Source: an uncultured Eubacteriales bacterium (lineage in GTDB: Bacteria > Bacillota > Clostridia > Lachnospirales > Lachnospiraceae). Taken from it: 64,000 nucleotides of DNA. Location: the NCBI GenBank assembly GCA_949292785.1, contig CASFBK010000006.1:1-64000 (forward strand), read 5' to 3'. The notes under the pieces are model-generated. The model did no database searches, was not told the origin of the DNA, and worked only from the letters and a program-made list of their open reading frames with translations. Positions 22,083-30,147 of this stretch are shown here, piece by piece; the stretch's first letter is position 1; each line of letters begins with the position of its first letter. The position numbers were made by a program, and so were the translations under genes.

Positions 22083-22430
22083 ATGATGATAAAAGTAGAA
22101 GCAATCGTGAGAGAAGAAGTATTTGAAGATGTAAAGGCAGCGCTGCATGAAATAGATGTAAATGGTATCACCGTTTCTCAGGTGATGGGATGCGGTGCCC
22201 AGCGTGGCTACAAGAAGCGGGTACGTGGAACGGAAGTAGATGTAGTAATGCAGCCCAAAATTAAGTTTGAAATCGTGGTATCTTCCGAAGAATGGGAGAA
22301 GAAAACCATTGATGCGATTCAAAAAGCCGCGTTTACCGGAGAAGTGGGAGATGGAAAAATCTTCAGCTATGAGATACGAAATGCAATGAAGATTCGTACC
22401 AAGGAAAGCGGTTATGATGCACTGAATTGA
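22083..22430 (+). CDS. PII nitrogen regulatory protein
   Basis: 115 residues of GlnB/GlnK type that sense ATP/ADP and 2-oxoglutarate and gate the adjacent Amt. The T-loop reads KKRVRGTEVDVVMQPK, so the position of the uridylylated Tyr51 of enteric PII is Val. Control by uridylylation is therefore not expected, as in many Clostridia. The PROSITE-like C-terminal signature appears as TGEVGDGKIFSYEIRNAMKIRT. It is co-transcribed with amt. Confidence 0.95.
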   Translation: MMIKVEAIVREEVFEDVKAALHEIDVNGITVSQVMGCGAQRGYKKRVRGTEVDVVMQPKIKFEIVVSSEEWEKKTIDAIQKAAFTGEVGDGKIFSYEIRNAMKIRTKESGYDALN

Positions 22431-22453
22431 TGGGGAGAATGAAATAGAGAGAA

Positions 22454-22508
22454 GAGAGTGTTGCAAGTAGATGAGTGTTAATAATCTATGATGCAGCACT
22501 CTTTTTTC
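22454..22508 (+). terminator. Terminator after the PII gene
   Basis: GAGTGTTGCA pairs with TGCAGCACTC, followed by TTTTTT (22502-22507). Confidence 0.8.
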
Positions 22509-22675
22509 GTAGAATAATACAAACCCATTTTTGTATCCGACACGCGGGAGGGATTTTTCGAGAAAAATGCAGTTGCCTCGTATGGTGCAGTGATAATGTT
22601 TGAAATCTTGTGCTGTGGTAGATATAATATTTTTAGAATCCAGTAAATTTGTGCATTGCAGAAAAAGGAGAAGCT

Positions 22676-23566
22676 ATGATAGAAGTAATGTTTGGAGAAA
22701 GTGAAGGAGGAGCCATGCGGGCAGCGAAAAACTACCGCAAGCCGGATTATCATAATGGCGCTACCGCATGGTTTGGAAAAAAGCCCAGCAAAGAAGAATT
22801 TGACAAAATGTTTGACGGAGAGCCGGTGGGAGGGGATGCTTCCCAGGTGGTCTGTCTGCCCTTTCTGTTGGATATGGGAGATATTTCAGTTCCGGTGGAA
22901 AGTGAATATCGTAAAAATTTCATATTAAATATGTATACGACCAATCAAAGGGATGATACAGAGCTGTCGGCAGAATATGAGGCAGCATGGAAACGATACA
23001 TCAATGAAATTGCAAGATTACGGCAGTTTGCTAAGCAGGGAGAAAGTATCCGTCTGTGGTACAGCGATGCGCCATATTCTCTTTGCGGATTCTACCATGC
23101 GTGCAGTATTTTGGAAAAATACAACTGCAAAGTATCGGTAGTGAAGCTGCCATCTCATATAAGATTATCTGACACAACGCTGCAGTTTTTTATCTCATGG
23201 GGCGAGGTAGAGGCTGGAAAATTCCATCAGTTTTTGGATTTGGAGAAAGAGTTGAATGTCTGCGAGAGGAAAACCTTTGCAAGCCGCTGGCTCGAATTGA
23301 GGGAGGAAAATGCGCCTTTGCGAGCGATGATAAACGGAACGCTTACCGGGGTGAACGAAGATTTTTACGACTTTGTTATCCGAAAGGAGCTGCCGGAGGG
23401 AGAAATTGTTATGGCAAGACTTATCGGAAATATCCTTGGAAAATATCGCTTTGGAGTAGGTGACTGGTGGTATGCAAACAGAATCAATCGAATGATTGCA
23501 TTGGGAGAAATAGAGGTAGTGGAAGAGCGAGAAGAGCTGTACCGGAGAATCTTAAAACGGAAATAA
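22676..23566 (+). CDS. DUF1835/DUF3658-type protein
   Basis: 296 residues from ATG 22676 (AAAAGGAG 8 nt upstream). It begins MIEVMFGESEGGAMRAA, followed by a middle region with RLWYSDAPYSLCGFYHACSIL. The C-terminal helical part (about 215-296) includes LRAMINGTLTGVNEDFYD and the basic end RFGVGDWWYANRINRMIALGEIEVV, which resembles the DUF3658 C-terminal winged-helix-like domain. Members are common in Firmicutes, with no agreed function known to me. It is a single-gene unit between the PII terminator and the lacI promoter. Confidence 0.75.
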   Translation: MIEVMFGESEGGAMRAAKNYRKPDYHNGATAWFGKKPSKEEFDKMFDGEPVGGDASQVVCLPFLLDMGDISVPVESEYRKNFILNMYTTNQRDDTELSAEYEAAWKRYINEIARLRQFAKQGESIRLWYSDAPYSLCGFYHACSILEKYNCKVSVVKLPSHIRLSDTTLQFFISWGEVEAGKFHQFLDLEKELNVCERKTFASRWLELREENAPLRAMINGTLTGVNEDFYDFVIRKELPEGEIVMARLIGNILGKYRFGVGDWWYANRINRMIALGEIEVVEEREELYRRILKRK

Positions 23567-23571
23567 AATAC

Positions 23572-23600
23572 TTGACAAAATGTGGAAAACATTTTATTAT
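23572..23600 (+). promoter_or_regulatory. lacI-family gene promoter with spacer dyad
   Basis: TTGACA (23572-23577), 17 bp, TATTAT (23595-23600). The spacer is a dyad, AAAATGT-N5-ACATTTT (23577-23595), that would suit binding by a dimeric repressor and suggests autoregulation. Confidence 0.7.
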
Positions 23601-23646
23601 CCTAATAACATATAGAAAAACTAGGAAATAAAACGGGGTGAGAGTT

Positions 23647-24723
23647 TTGTCAATAAAAAAGATAGCAGAAGAAGCCGGGGTTTCCACAGCAACCGTATCC
23701 CGCGTATTAAATAATCCAAATTATAAATGTTCTTCGGAAGCACTTCGGGATAAAATATGGCAGATAGCACGTGAACTGAATTATATGCCCAACGAAGCAG
23801 CCAGAAATCTGAAAATGGGTATGTCAGGAAACCGGGAAAAAACATATTATATTGACATTTTAATGACGCGTACGGAAAGTGCACAGGCGGATCCGTTTTT
23901 CAGTGAGTTATTGCGGATTATTGAGAGTGAAATACATAGGCAGAGGTGTATTCTTGTAAGCGTGTGGCATCAGCCATTATTTTCTAATGATAAGAAGTGT
24001 AAGATAGAAAACATAGACAAAATACTTGCAGATATGATGCAGCCGGAGCAGACGCGAAGTGATGGACTGATTGTGATTGGAAAATGTAATGATGAGGTGT
24101 TGAAACGACTGATAGCCCGATATAAAAGCCTTGTTTCCGTGAACCGCAATTCCACCAATTATAAGGTAGATGAAGTTATCTGTGATGGAAGAAGAATTGC
24201 AGCCATGGCGGTAGAGTACCTGATTTCACTTGGACACAGGAAGATTGGATATGTGGGTGACTGCCATAATGAGTCCAGATACAAAGGCTATCAGGAGACT
24301 TTGTTTCGGTACAATATTGACATGGATATTAATAATGTAATTGAAACAGAGCATACGGAGGCAGAAGGCTTCGAGGTAATGGAAAAGCTGATTCAGCGGG
24401 CAGATGCGCCCACTGCCATTTATTGCGCCAATGATATGATAGCAATCGGAATGTTAAAATGTCTGAACAAATATAAGAACCGATATTATGTTCCGTCTAT
24501 TATTGCCAGTGATGATATTGAGGAAGCCCAATATACAAAGCCGATGCTTACCACAGTAAGGCTGCCGAAGGAAGAGATGGGGAAGTTCGCCATATATCTG
24601 CTTTTGGACCGCCTGAGCGGAGGGCATAAGGGAGTAGTCCGAACCGAGCTGGAGGGAAAACTGATTGTACGGGAAAGCTGTGCGTCAGTGGAAAACAGCA
24701 CCAGGGTGGAATATTATATTTAG
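23647..24723 (+). CDS. LacI family transcriptional regulator
   Basis: 358 residues from TTG 23647, preferred over GTG 23638 because GGGGTGAG lies 6-9 nt upstream and the protein then starts SIKKIAEEAGVSTATVSRVLNNP as usual. The LacI HTH (1-25), the hinge helix region (about 45-60: PNEAARNLK) and a periplasmic-binding-protein-like sensor domain follow, ending with the typical KLIVRESC. The effector, presumably a sugar or related metabolite, is not evident. No catabolic genes adjoin it. LacI-like operator candidates occur before the organosulfur operon at 27.4-27.6 kb. Confidence 0.93.
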   Translation: MSIKKIAEEAGVSTATVSRVLNNPNYKCSSEALRDKIWQIARELNYMPNEAARNLKMGMSGNREKTYYIDILMTRTESAQADPFFSELLRIIESEIHRQRCILVSVWHQPLFSNDKKCKIENIDKILADMMQPEQTRSDGLIVIGKCNDEVLKRLIARYKSLVSVNRNSTNYKVDEVICDGRRIAAMAVEYLISLGHRKIGYVGDCHNESRYKGYQETLFRYNIDMDINNVIETEHTEAEGFEVMEKLIQRADAPTAIYCANDMIAIGMLKCLNKYKNRYYVPSIIASDDIEEAQYTKPMLTTVRLPKEEMGKFAIYLLLDRLSGGHKGVVRTELEGKLIVRESCASVENSTRVEYYI

Positions 24724-24735
24724 AAAAAATGGTTT

Positions 24736-25314
24736 CTACGAATTCTGAATACGATAATAATTGCCCAATAAAATATTAGACAATAATTCAGACAGTTCAT
24801 TTTCAGAAATGGGATGAGGGTCCTTGAACCAGTAGATTACTGTGTGTGCAATGGCTCCGATAAGAAAGGCAGTACCATATTCTGAAGATGGATTGTCAAT
24901 ATCCGGATTCATCTGTTTCGCAAAACTGTGAATAACAGTTTCTAGTTCTGATTCCAGCAAATGTTCCAATCCCTGATGAATAATCATTTTCATTAATTTT
25001 TGATTATGCTGAAAGGTTTTGGATAATTGTATTGTAATGTCGTTCAAGTGAAGCGGAGATTTGGAATTTAGATTTTCCATCATTTCCATGTAGCATTGTT
25101 GAATGCAAAAGCGGATAATATCATCCTTGCTGTCAAAAAAATTATAGAAAGTCTGACGGGACAAATCCGCTGCTGTACATATATTCGTTACTGTTATTTT
25201 CTGATAAGGGAGTTCTTCCATTAATGATAGCAGAGCATTAACTAACCATTCTCTGGAATTAAGCGCCGTTGGGTTGTTTCCTTCATACATTGACATAATC
25301 TCCATTTTGTACAA
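24736..25314 (-). CDS. TetR/AcrR family regulator
   Basis: 192 residues. The TetR HTH occupies about 20-65 (LVNALLSLMEELPYQKITVTNICTAADLSRQTFYNFFDSKDDII). The remainder is a helical ligand-binding domain ending in helices around AIAHTVIYWFKDP. Start choice is uncertain by a few codons, because several Met residues lie near the N-terminus. It is divergent from the membrane protein at 25403, and the shared region carries TTGACA-x-x-TGT repeats, so it very likely represses that gene and itself. Confidence 0.9.
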   Translation of the reverse strand: MYKMEIMSMYEGNNPTALNSREWLVNALLSLMEELPYQKITVTNICTAADLSRQTFYNFFDSKDDIIRFCIQQCYMEMMENLNSKSPLHLNDITIQLSKTFQHNQKLMKMIIHQGLEHLLESELETVIHSFAKQMNPDIDNPSSEYGTAFLIGAIAHTVIYWFKDPHPISENELSELLSNILLGNYYRIQNS

Positions 25315-25329
25315 GTTGTAGTGATGTTA

Positions 25330-25382
25330 TTGACATATGTAAAAACTGACAGTATTATAAAACAAACATTGACATGTGTCAA
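25330..25382 (+). promoter_or_regulatory. Promoter with TetR-type operators before the membrane protein
   Basis: TTGACA (25330-25335), 17 bp, TATTAT (25353-25358). TTGACATATGT lies at the -35 box. A near-palindrome TTGACATGTGTCAA occupies 25369-25382 just after the expected start point. Binding at both would shut off the promoter. Confidence 0.75.
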
Positions 25383-25402
25383 ATATAAAGGAGATGAATT
25401 AA

Positions 25403-26035
25403 ATGGAGATGTTTTTGACTCTATTAAGTGGTATCGGTTGGTGTATTGTTTATGAGGAATGTATAAGATTGGCAATCAAGCAAAAAACGTATGCAATGCC
25501 GTTCTGGGCGCTGGCACTGAATATCACATGGGAGGGAATCTATTCCCTAAGTGAGCTTTCGGGCAAAATAGGGGTTCAGGAATTCGTGAATCTGTTATGG
25601 TTTGCACTTGATATTGTGATTCTTATACTATTTGTAAAAAACGGAAAAAAAGAATGGGATAAGAATAAGAAGGCGTGGACCTTTTATGCATGGACTGCGT
25701 GTGGAATTGCAGCAATGTTCACGGTACAGATAGCCTTTATTGCAGAATTTGGAATGGAAGGACATCTTTCTGCACAGTATGCAGCATTTATTCAGAACCT
25801 GATTATGTCAGTCGCCTTTATTTCATTACTTCGCAAAAGAAACAGCTCAGAAGGACAGAGCATGTTGCTTGCTGTAGCCAAATGGATAGGAACACTGGCA
25901 CCTACAATTACGATGGGAATTATGTCCACAAATTATGTGGTCTTAGCGTGTGGTCTTTTATGTACTGTTTATGATGTTATGTACATCATTTTATTACAAC
26001 AGCAGATTAATAGAGAAAAGAAAGAAGCTATGTAA
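25403..26035 (+). CDS. Small polytopic membrane protein, transmembrane terpene cyclase-like
   Basis: 210 residues with seven hydrophobic segments. Acidic residues sit at membrane borders in LALNITWEGIYSL (Glu about 48) and CTVYDVMYIILLQ (Asp about 195). This resembles the W-E-x-x-Y and C-terminal Asp motifs of the Pyr4/PaxB-type transmembrane terpene cyclases, whose catalysis uses such an Glu/Asp pair. The match is from motif memory only, and no prenyl-transfer gene is nearby. An AGGAGATG ribosome site is present. Expression is probably induced by a ligand of the divergent TetR regulator, so an efflux or membrane-stress role remains an alternative. Confidence 0.6.
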   Translation: MEMFLTLLSGIGWCIVYEECIRLAIKQKTYAMPFWALALNITWEGIYSLSELSGKIGVQEFVNLLWFALDIVILILFVKNGKKEWDKNKKAWTFYAWTACGIAAMFTVQIAFIAEFGMEGHLSAQYAAFIQNLIMSVAFISLLRKRNSSEGQSMLLAVAKWIGTLAPTITMGIMSTNYVVLACGLLCTVYDVMYIILLQQQINREKKEAM

Positions 26036-26067
26036 AATTTTTATGAAAGTTATAAAAGTATTCTAAA

Positions 26068-26101
26068 ATATCCCGGAGGGCACTTGTGCTTTCTGGGATA
26101 T
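26068..26101 (+). terminator. Terminator-like hairpin after the membrane protein
   Basis: ATATCCC (26068-26074) pairs with GGGATAT (26095-26101), with an inner GCAC-TT-GTGC. A related hairpin occurs in the right copy near 38600. The remaining leader to 26309 is AT-rich without a gene. Confidence 0.6.
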
Positions 26102-26309
26102 TTGTATATAGTCATATATATGAAACATACATATTAGAAATATATATCGTATAAGTTCTGAAATTACGATTCTTTTTAAAATCTCATATCATTACAAATT
26201 TCAAAGATTCCATTTCTGGAATCATAAAACCATCAGTTAAGAAGATATAACTACAGTAAAAATGCATGGTATAGAATAAAAAAATAGATAAAACGGAGGA
26301 AATGAAAGT

Positions 26310-27245
26310 TTGGCAGAAAAGGACCTGACAGAAAAATATTTAGAAGGATTTCGAGATGTTTTTGCTGATATTCATAATGTGCTTTTATTCCGGGAAGAGT
26401 TAATCAGAGAAGAAGAACTAGAAGACGGCTCTACAGAAAGTACATACAAGGCAGAAGAGGGGAATGTTCGTAATCAGTTTCGGGATACTTCAAAGTATTA
26501 TCGGAATTGCCAATATAAGCTGGCACTTTTAGGAATAGAAAATCAAAGTAAAGTGGAGAAAGACATGCCGATTCGAATTATGGGCTACGATTATACTGCT
26601 TATCGGGCACAGATAGACGCAGAGGAGAAAAGAAGGTATCCGGTTATTACAACAGTGCTTAACTTTAGCGATACGGAATGGGAGAGTCCACTGTCACTTT
26701 ATGATATATTGGATATTCCGGAAAAACTGCAACCATATGTGAATGATTATAAGATTCATGTTTTTAACGTTGCTTTTTTGCCAAAAGAGACCAGAAATAA
26801 GTTTAAAAGTGACTTCAAGATAGTAGCTGATTTTTTTACGGAAAAGCGGTTGGGAATTTATAATCCGGCAGAGCATAAAGAACAGATAAAGCATGTAGAA
26901 GCGGTGTTAAATATGATTCGGGTATTTACAAATGATGTAACCTATGACAAAATAGAATTAGAAATCATAGAAAAATCGAAGAAGGGAGAAGTGATAACAA
27001 TGTGTACGTTTGCAGAAGAAATGACGAATAAGGGAATCAAAATCGGAGAAGCACGCGGAATAGAAATTGGAGAAGCACGTGGGATAGAAATCGGAGAAGC
27101 ACGTGGAATAGAAATCGGAGAAGCACGCGGAATGGCGCAGGAAAAAATCAATGTTGCCAGAAACCTTCTGGATATTCTTTCGGATGAGGTCATTGCCGAA
27201 AAGGTGGAATTGGACATAGAAGTAGTTCGGTCACTTAGAAGTTAA
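26310..27245 (+). CDS. Rpn family (recombination-promoting nuclease / transposase_31-like) protein
   Basis: 311 residues from TTG 26310 (ACGGAGG 13 nt upstream). The N-terminal PD-(D/E)XK-like region starts MAEKDLTEKYLEGFRDVFADIHNVLLF; residues about 85-180 contain IRIMGYDYTAYRAQI and PVITTVLNFSDTEW, the nuclease core of the Rpn group. Near the C-terminus an eight-residue unit, GI-x-IGEAR, is repeated four times (24-bp repeats at 27033-27128). This is a feature of Rpn proteins that can vary in number. Rpn proteins can cut DNA and promote RecA-independent recombination in E. coli. A shortened paralogue lies at 38830. Confidence 0.85.
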   Translation: MAEKDLTEKYLEGFRDVFADIHNVLLFREELIREEELEDGSTESTYKAEEGNVRNQFRDTSKYYRNCQYKLALLGIENQSKVEKDMPIRIMGYDYTAYRAQIDAEEKRRYPVITTVLNFSDTEWESPLSLYDILDIPEKLQPYVNDYKIHVFNVAFLPKETRNKFKSDFKIVADFFTEKRLGIYNPAEHKEQIKHVEAVLNMIRVFTNDVTYDKIELEIIEKSKKGEVITMCTFAEEMTNKGIKIGEARGIEIGEARGIEIGEARGIEIGEARGMAQEKINVARNLLDILSDEVIAEKVELDIEVVRSLRS

Positions 27246-27288
27246 AAGCGCTGGTAATAAAGAGATATATGGAAAATAAATAGAAGTG

Positions 27289-27333
27289 AAAAAAGCGGTT
27301 TACGGCATATAAAATGTCGTAAACCGCTTTTTT
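27289..27333 (+). terminator. Strong terminator after the Rpn gene
   Basis: A perfect 16-bp stem (27289-27304 with 27318-27333), ending in TTTTTT. The following stretch to 27685 holds only operator-like repeats. Confidence 0.9.
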
Positions 27334-27394
27334 GTGTGTAAGTAATATTTATTCTCAAAAATGAGAAAAGCACATTTTGCTGTTTTGTGAAAAG

Positions 27395-27408
27395 GTTTAC
27401 ATGAAAAC
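27395..27408 (+). promoter_or_regulatory. Operator-like dyad 1 upstream of the organosulfur operon
   Basis: GTTTACATGAAAAC, near-palindromic about CATG (12 of 14). A second copy with one extra A lies at 27484-27498. It resembles LacI-family sites. Confidence 0.5.
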
Positions 27409-27483
27409 GGCATAGAAAGTAAAGAAATATAAAAAAACTGGAAGTAAAAACAGATGAAAATATTGAAAATGCGAAGTGTATAC

Positions 27484-27498
27484 GTTTACATGAAAAAC
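27484..27498 (+). promoter_or_regulatory. Operator-like dyad 2 upstream of the organosulfur operon
   Basis: GTTTACATGAAAAAC, a repeat of 27395-27408 at a distance of 89 bp. Confidence 0.5.
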
Positions 27499-27581
27499 TA
27501 AAATCTTTTTTATAAAAGAATGTAAAAAACTGGAAAGTGAAAAGAAAAACAGATCATAAAAGGTAGAAAATACCTCCTTCC

Positions 27582-27595
27582 TGTAAACGATTACA
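27582..27595 (+). promoter_or_regulatory. cre/LacI-type operator before the organosulfur operon
   Basis: TGTAAACGATTACA matches the general form of catabolite-responsive or LacI-family operators (central CG, flanking TGTAAnCG...TTACA). It lies about 90 bp before the first gene, upstream of a TATAAA-type -10 near 27631. Confidence 0.6.
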
Positions 27596-27685
27596 AAAAT
27601 AAATATAGAAATCATATCGGAATAGTAGTATAAATACATCAAGCAAGACGTCGAAGCAAAGGATTGAAAAAAAGGAGGATTATTT

Positions 27686-28717
27686 ATGAAAAAGAAATTA
27701 TTATCACTGTTATTAATATTAGGACTTATCACTGGTGCAGCAGGATGCGGAAACAGTAACAATACAAGAAGTACCGGAACAAATGCAGGAGAAAATCAAA
27801 CCTCAGAGGAAGGTTCCTTAGAAAACGTTCGGTTGGGAGTATTTACCGGCGGACCGGACCAGTACCTCGCGGTAGTGGGAAAAGAGCAGGGAATTTTTGA
27901 AAAACACGGAATCAATCTTGAGATTACCGAATTTGCAGCAGGAATCAATACCGTAGATGCCATTGTAACAGGTCAGTCAGATGTGGGAATGATTGCAGAC
28001 TTTGCAGGTATCAACCGGATTGGAAATACTCAGGAGAATTTTAATATCCGTATTATTGGAAGATACACCACAGCAAAAAATTATAGCCTGTATGTCAATC
28101 CTGATGAAGTGACAAAGCTGGAAGATTTGTCAGGCAAAGGACTTGCAACCATGCCGGGCACCATTCTTGATTACTACAATGCACTTACCTATGAAAAAGC
28201 CAATATCAAAGAAGAAGACCGGAAGCTTGTAAATGTTGATAGTGGTCAGACCGTGTTAAGTGTTTTTGAAAGTGGAGATGCCGTGGCGTTTTGGACAGCC
28301 GGCACAACAGCCAAAAAGCTGGAAGAATCAGGAATGAAAGAGTTTCTGACAATGGAGGATTTGGGCGTTTCCGTAGATGCCTACTACGTTTCCTCAGATT
28401 CCTATATTAAGGAACATGCAGATACTTTAGAAAAATTCCTTTCTGCAATCAAGGAAACAGAAGAATGGATATTGGCAAACCAGGAGACAGCAGCGGAAAT
28501 TATAGAGGGAAAAACAGGCGTTCCACAGGAACAGGTACTTCAGAACTTAGAAGCCAACGAGCTGCTTTTGGATTTCAAACAGGATTCCATAGACCATTTA
28601 AATGAAATTAAGGAATGGGCGTTAGGTGCCGGACTTTTTGAAAAGGACTATGAAATCAAAGACTTTGTAGATACCACTGTTTTAGAAAACGTGTTTCCTG
28701 ATGATGTAGATTACTAA
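27686..28717 (+). CDS. ABC transporter substrate-binding lipoprotein 1 (SsuA/TauA-like)
   Basis: 343 residues with signal peptide MKKKLLSLLLILGLITGAAGC, lipidated at Cys21. The mature protein has the NMT1/SsuA-type fold: VRLGVFTGGPDQYLAVVGKEQGIFEKHGI, then EITEFAAGINTVDAIVTGQSDVG, the ligand cleft region. Proteins of this group bind sulfonates, taurine or other small anions outside the cell. It is the first gene of the cassette and one of three paralogues (also 32054 and 36883), all sharing the EITEFAAGINTVDAIVT core. AAAGGAGG precedes the ATG. Confidence 0.92.
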   Translation: MKKKLLSLLLILGLITGAAGCGNSNNTRSTGTNAGENQTSEEGSLENVRLGVFTGGPDQYLAVVGKEQGIFEKHGINLEITEFAAGINTVDAIVTGQSDVGMIADFAGINRIGNTQENFNIRIIGRYTTAKNYSLYVNPDEVTKLEDLSGKGLATMPGTILDYYNALTYEKANIKEEDRKLVNVDSGQTVLSVFESGDAVAFWTAGTTAKKLEESGMKEFLTMEDLGVSVDAYYVSSDSYIKEHADTLEKFLSAIKETEEWILANQETAAEIIEGKTGVPQEQVLQNLEANELLLDFKQDSIDHLNEIKEWALGAGLFEKDYEIKDFVDTTVLENVFPDDVDY

Positions 28718-28803
28718 AAAATAAATGATGAAAAATAAAAGAAGAAAAGTAAAAAAGAAAAATGGCAATGAAAATGGCAATGAAAAGCAGAAAAGGAGAA
28801 TGA

Positions 28804-30114
28804 ATGATGGCAATTAACAATAAAAAAATATTTCAGGACATTTATGATGCATATGTATATGCCTACCCGGCAGTAATTCTTGAGCTGACAAGAAGAGTTT
28901 CCTTAAATCCGTCCAAGGATGAAAAGAAAATTTTAAAGACAAACACTTTATTCCATACCACTGAATTAGCAGATGCTTCCTTCAAGCATGTAGTGGCACC
29001 AAATATTGATACCGTTTACTCCCAAGGCTGGCTTGATTTAAGTAAGGGTGCCTTAATATTGGAAAAACCGGACTTAGACCGTTATGTATCCATTGCATTT
29101 TTAGATGCTTACACCAACTGCGAAAATATTATCGGTACCGGTGGAGATGGCAACCAGGCAGCACGCTATCTGATTACAGGACCGGATTTTACCGAAGAGG
29201 TGCCAAAGGACTACCGGCAGATTGCACTTCCAACCAATAAGAACTGGGTCATTGTCCGTACCATTATTTATGGAAAAGATGATGTAGAAGCAGTAAAAGA
29301 GATTCAGAGCAAACTTCAGTTCAAACCTTACGGAAATGCAAAACAGGAAATCGTTTACACTTCCCATCATCCGGAGTTTGTATATAAGCCTATTGAAAAA
29401 ATTACCAATCTGTCCTTAGAAGAATTCTTCACCATTTTCAACGAATTATTAGAGGGCAATCCGGATAAATATGCGCCGAAGGATAAGTTAGAACAGTGGA
29501 AAACTTATGGAATCGGCAAAGGAGAAGTTTTTACCAGCAAGAAAGAGGTAAGAGCCTTAGAAGCAGAAGTAAAGCAGACATTTCTCGATGAAACAAACAG
29601 AGGCTTAAAAGAAGGAAACAAGATAAATAACTGGAGCTATCCGAACTCTGCCATTGGTATTTACAAGACAGATTATCTGCTGCGAGCCAATGTAGCACGA
29701 AATGGATTAGGAGCAAATCCGGTAACTATGTGCGTTTATCCCTCTATTTATACAGATGAGAAGGGCAATCCGCTGGATGGAAAGAAACGTTATCAGATTC
29801 ATTTTGAAAAGGGACAGCTGCCGCCGATGCATGAGAATGGCTTTTGGTCTGTCACCTTGTATGACAGCAAGGAACGCTATCTGGTAGAAAATGAAATTCA
29901 CCGGTATGGAATTAATGACCGGGATGTGCTTAAGGAAAATGCAGATGGCAGCATTGACATTCTCATTCAGCAGGAAAGACCGGAAGCAGAATTTGTTACG
30001 AATTGGCTTCCATCCGGAAAGGAAGCATTTAATCTGGTCTTGCGTATCTATCTGACCAGGGAAGAGGTAATTACAGGTCAGTGGAAGCCTCCGGTAGTAC
30101 GTGAAATTCAGTAA
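28804..30114 (+). CDS. DUF1254/DUF1214 domain protein
   Basis: 436 residues. DUF1254 occupies roughly residues 20-150 (YDAYVYAYPAVILELTRR, NIDTVYSQGWLDLSKGALILEKP). DUF1214 covers about 320-430 (YQIHFEKGQLPPMHENGFWSVTLYD, VLRIYLTREEVITGQWKPP). No signal peptide is seen, unlike many relatives, so it should be cytoplasmic. The family function is not established. Its place between the first binding protein and the ATPase, inside an organosulfate cassette, suggests a role on the imported compound. AAAGGAG precedes the ATG. Confidence 0.88.
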   Translation: MMAINNKKIFQDIYDAYVYAYPAVILELTRRVSLNPSKDEKKILKTNTLFHTTELADASFKHVVAPNIDTVYSQGWLDLSKGALILEKPDLDRYVSIAFLDAYTNCENIIGTGGDGNQAARYLITGPDFTEEVPKDYRQIALPTNKNWVIVRTIIYGKDDVEAVKEIQSKLQFKPYGNAKQEIVYTSHHPEFVYKPIEKITNLSLEEFFTIFNELLEGNPDKYAPKDKLEQWKTYGIGKGEVFTSKKEVRALEAEVKQTFLDETNRGLKEGNKINNWSYPNSAIGIYKTDYLLRANVARNGLGANPVTMCVYPSIYTDEKGNPLDGKKRYQIHFEKGQLPPMHENGFWSVTLYDSKERYLVENEIHRYGINDRDVLKENADGSIDILIQQERPEAEFVTNWLPSGKEAFNLVLRIYLTREEVITGQWKPPVVREIQ

Positions 30115-30147
30115 GAACATTTAGAGGAAAGAAGAAGGAGACTGGCT

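Larger units (their letters stand above)
26048..27245 (+). repeat. Left copy of a duplicated Rpn unit
   Basis: The terminator-like hairpin, about 200 bp of leader and the Rpn gene recur at 38577-39240 in the same orientation. Together the copies bracket the organosulfur cassette. Confidence 0.75.

Noticed and set aside
22083-22430. PII with Val at the Tyr51 position considered a defective copy
   Set aside because: Many Gram-positive PII proteins lack that tyrosine, and all other features and the amt pairing are intact.
27033-27128. Four 24-bp repeats considered as a CRISPR array
   Set aside because: Units are contiguous without spacers, lie in frame inside a gene and encode an octapeptide.
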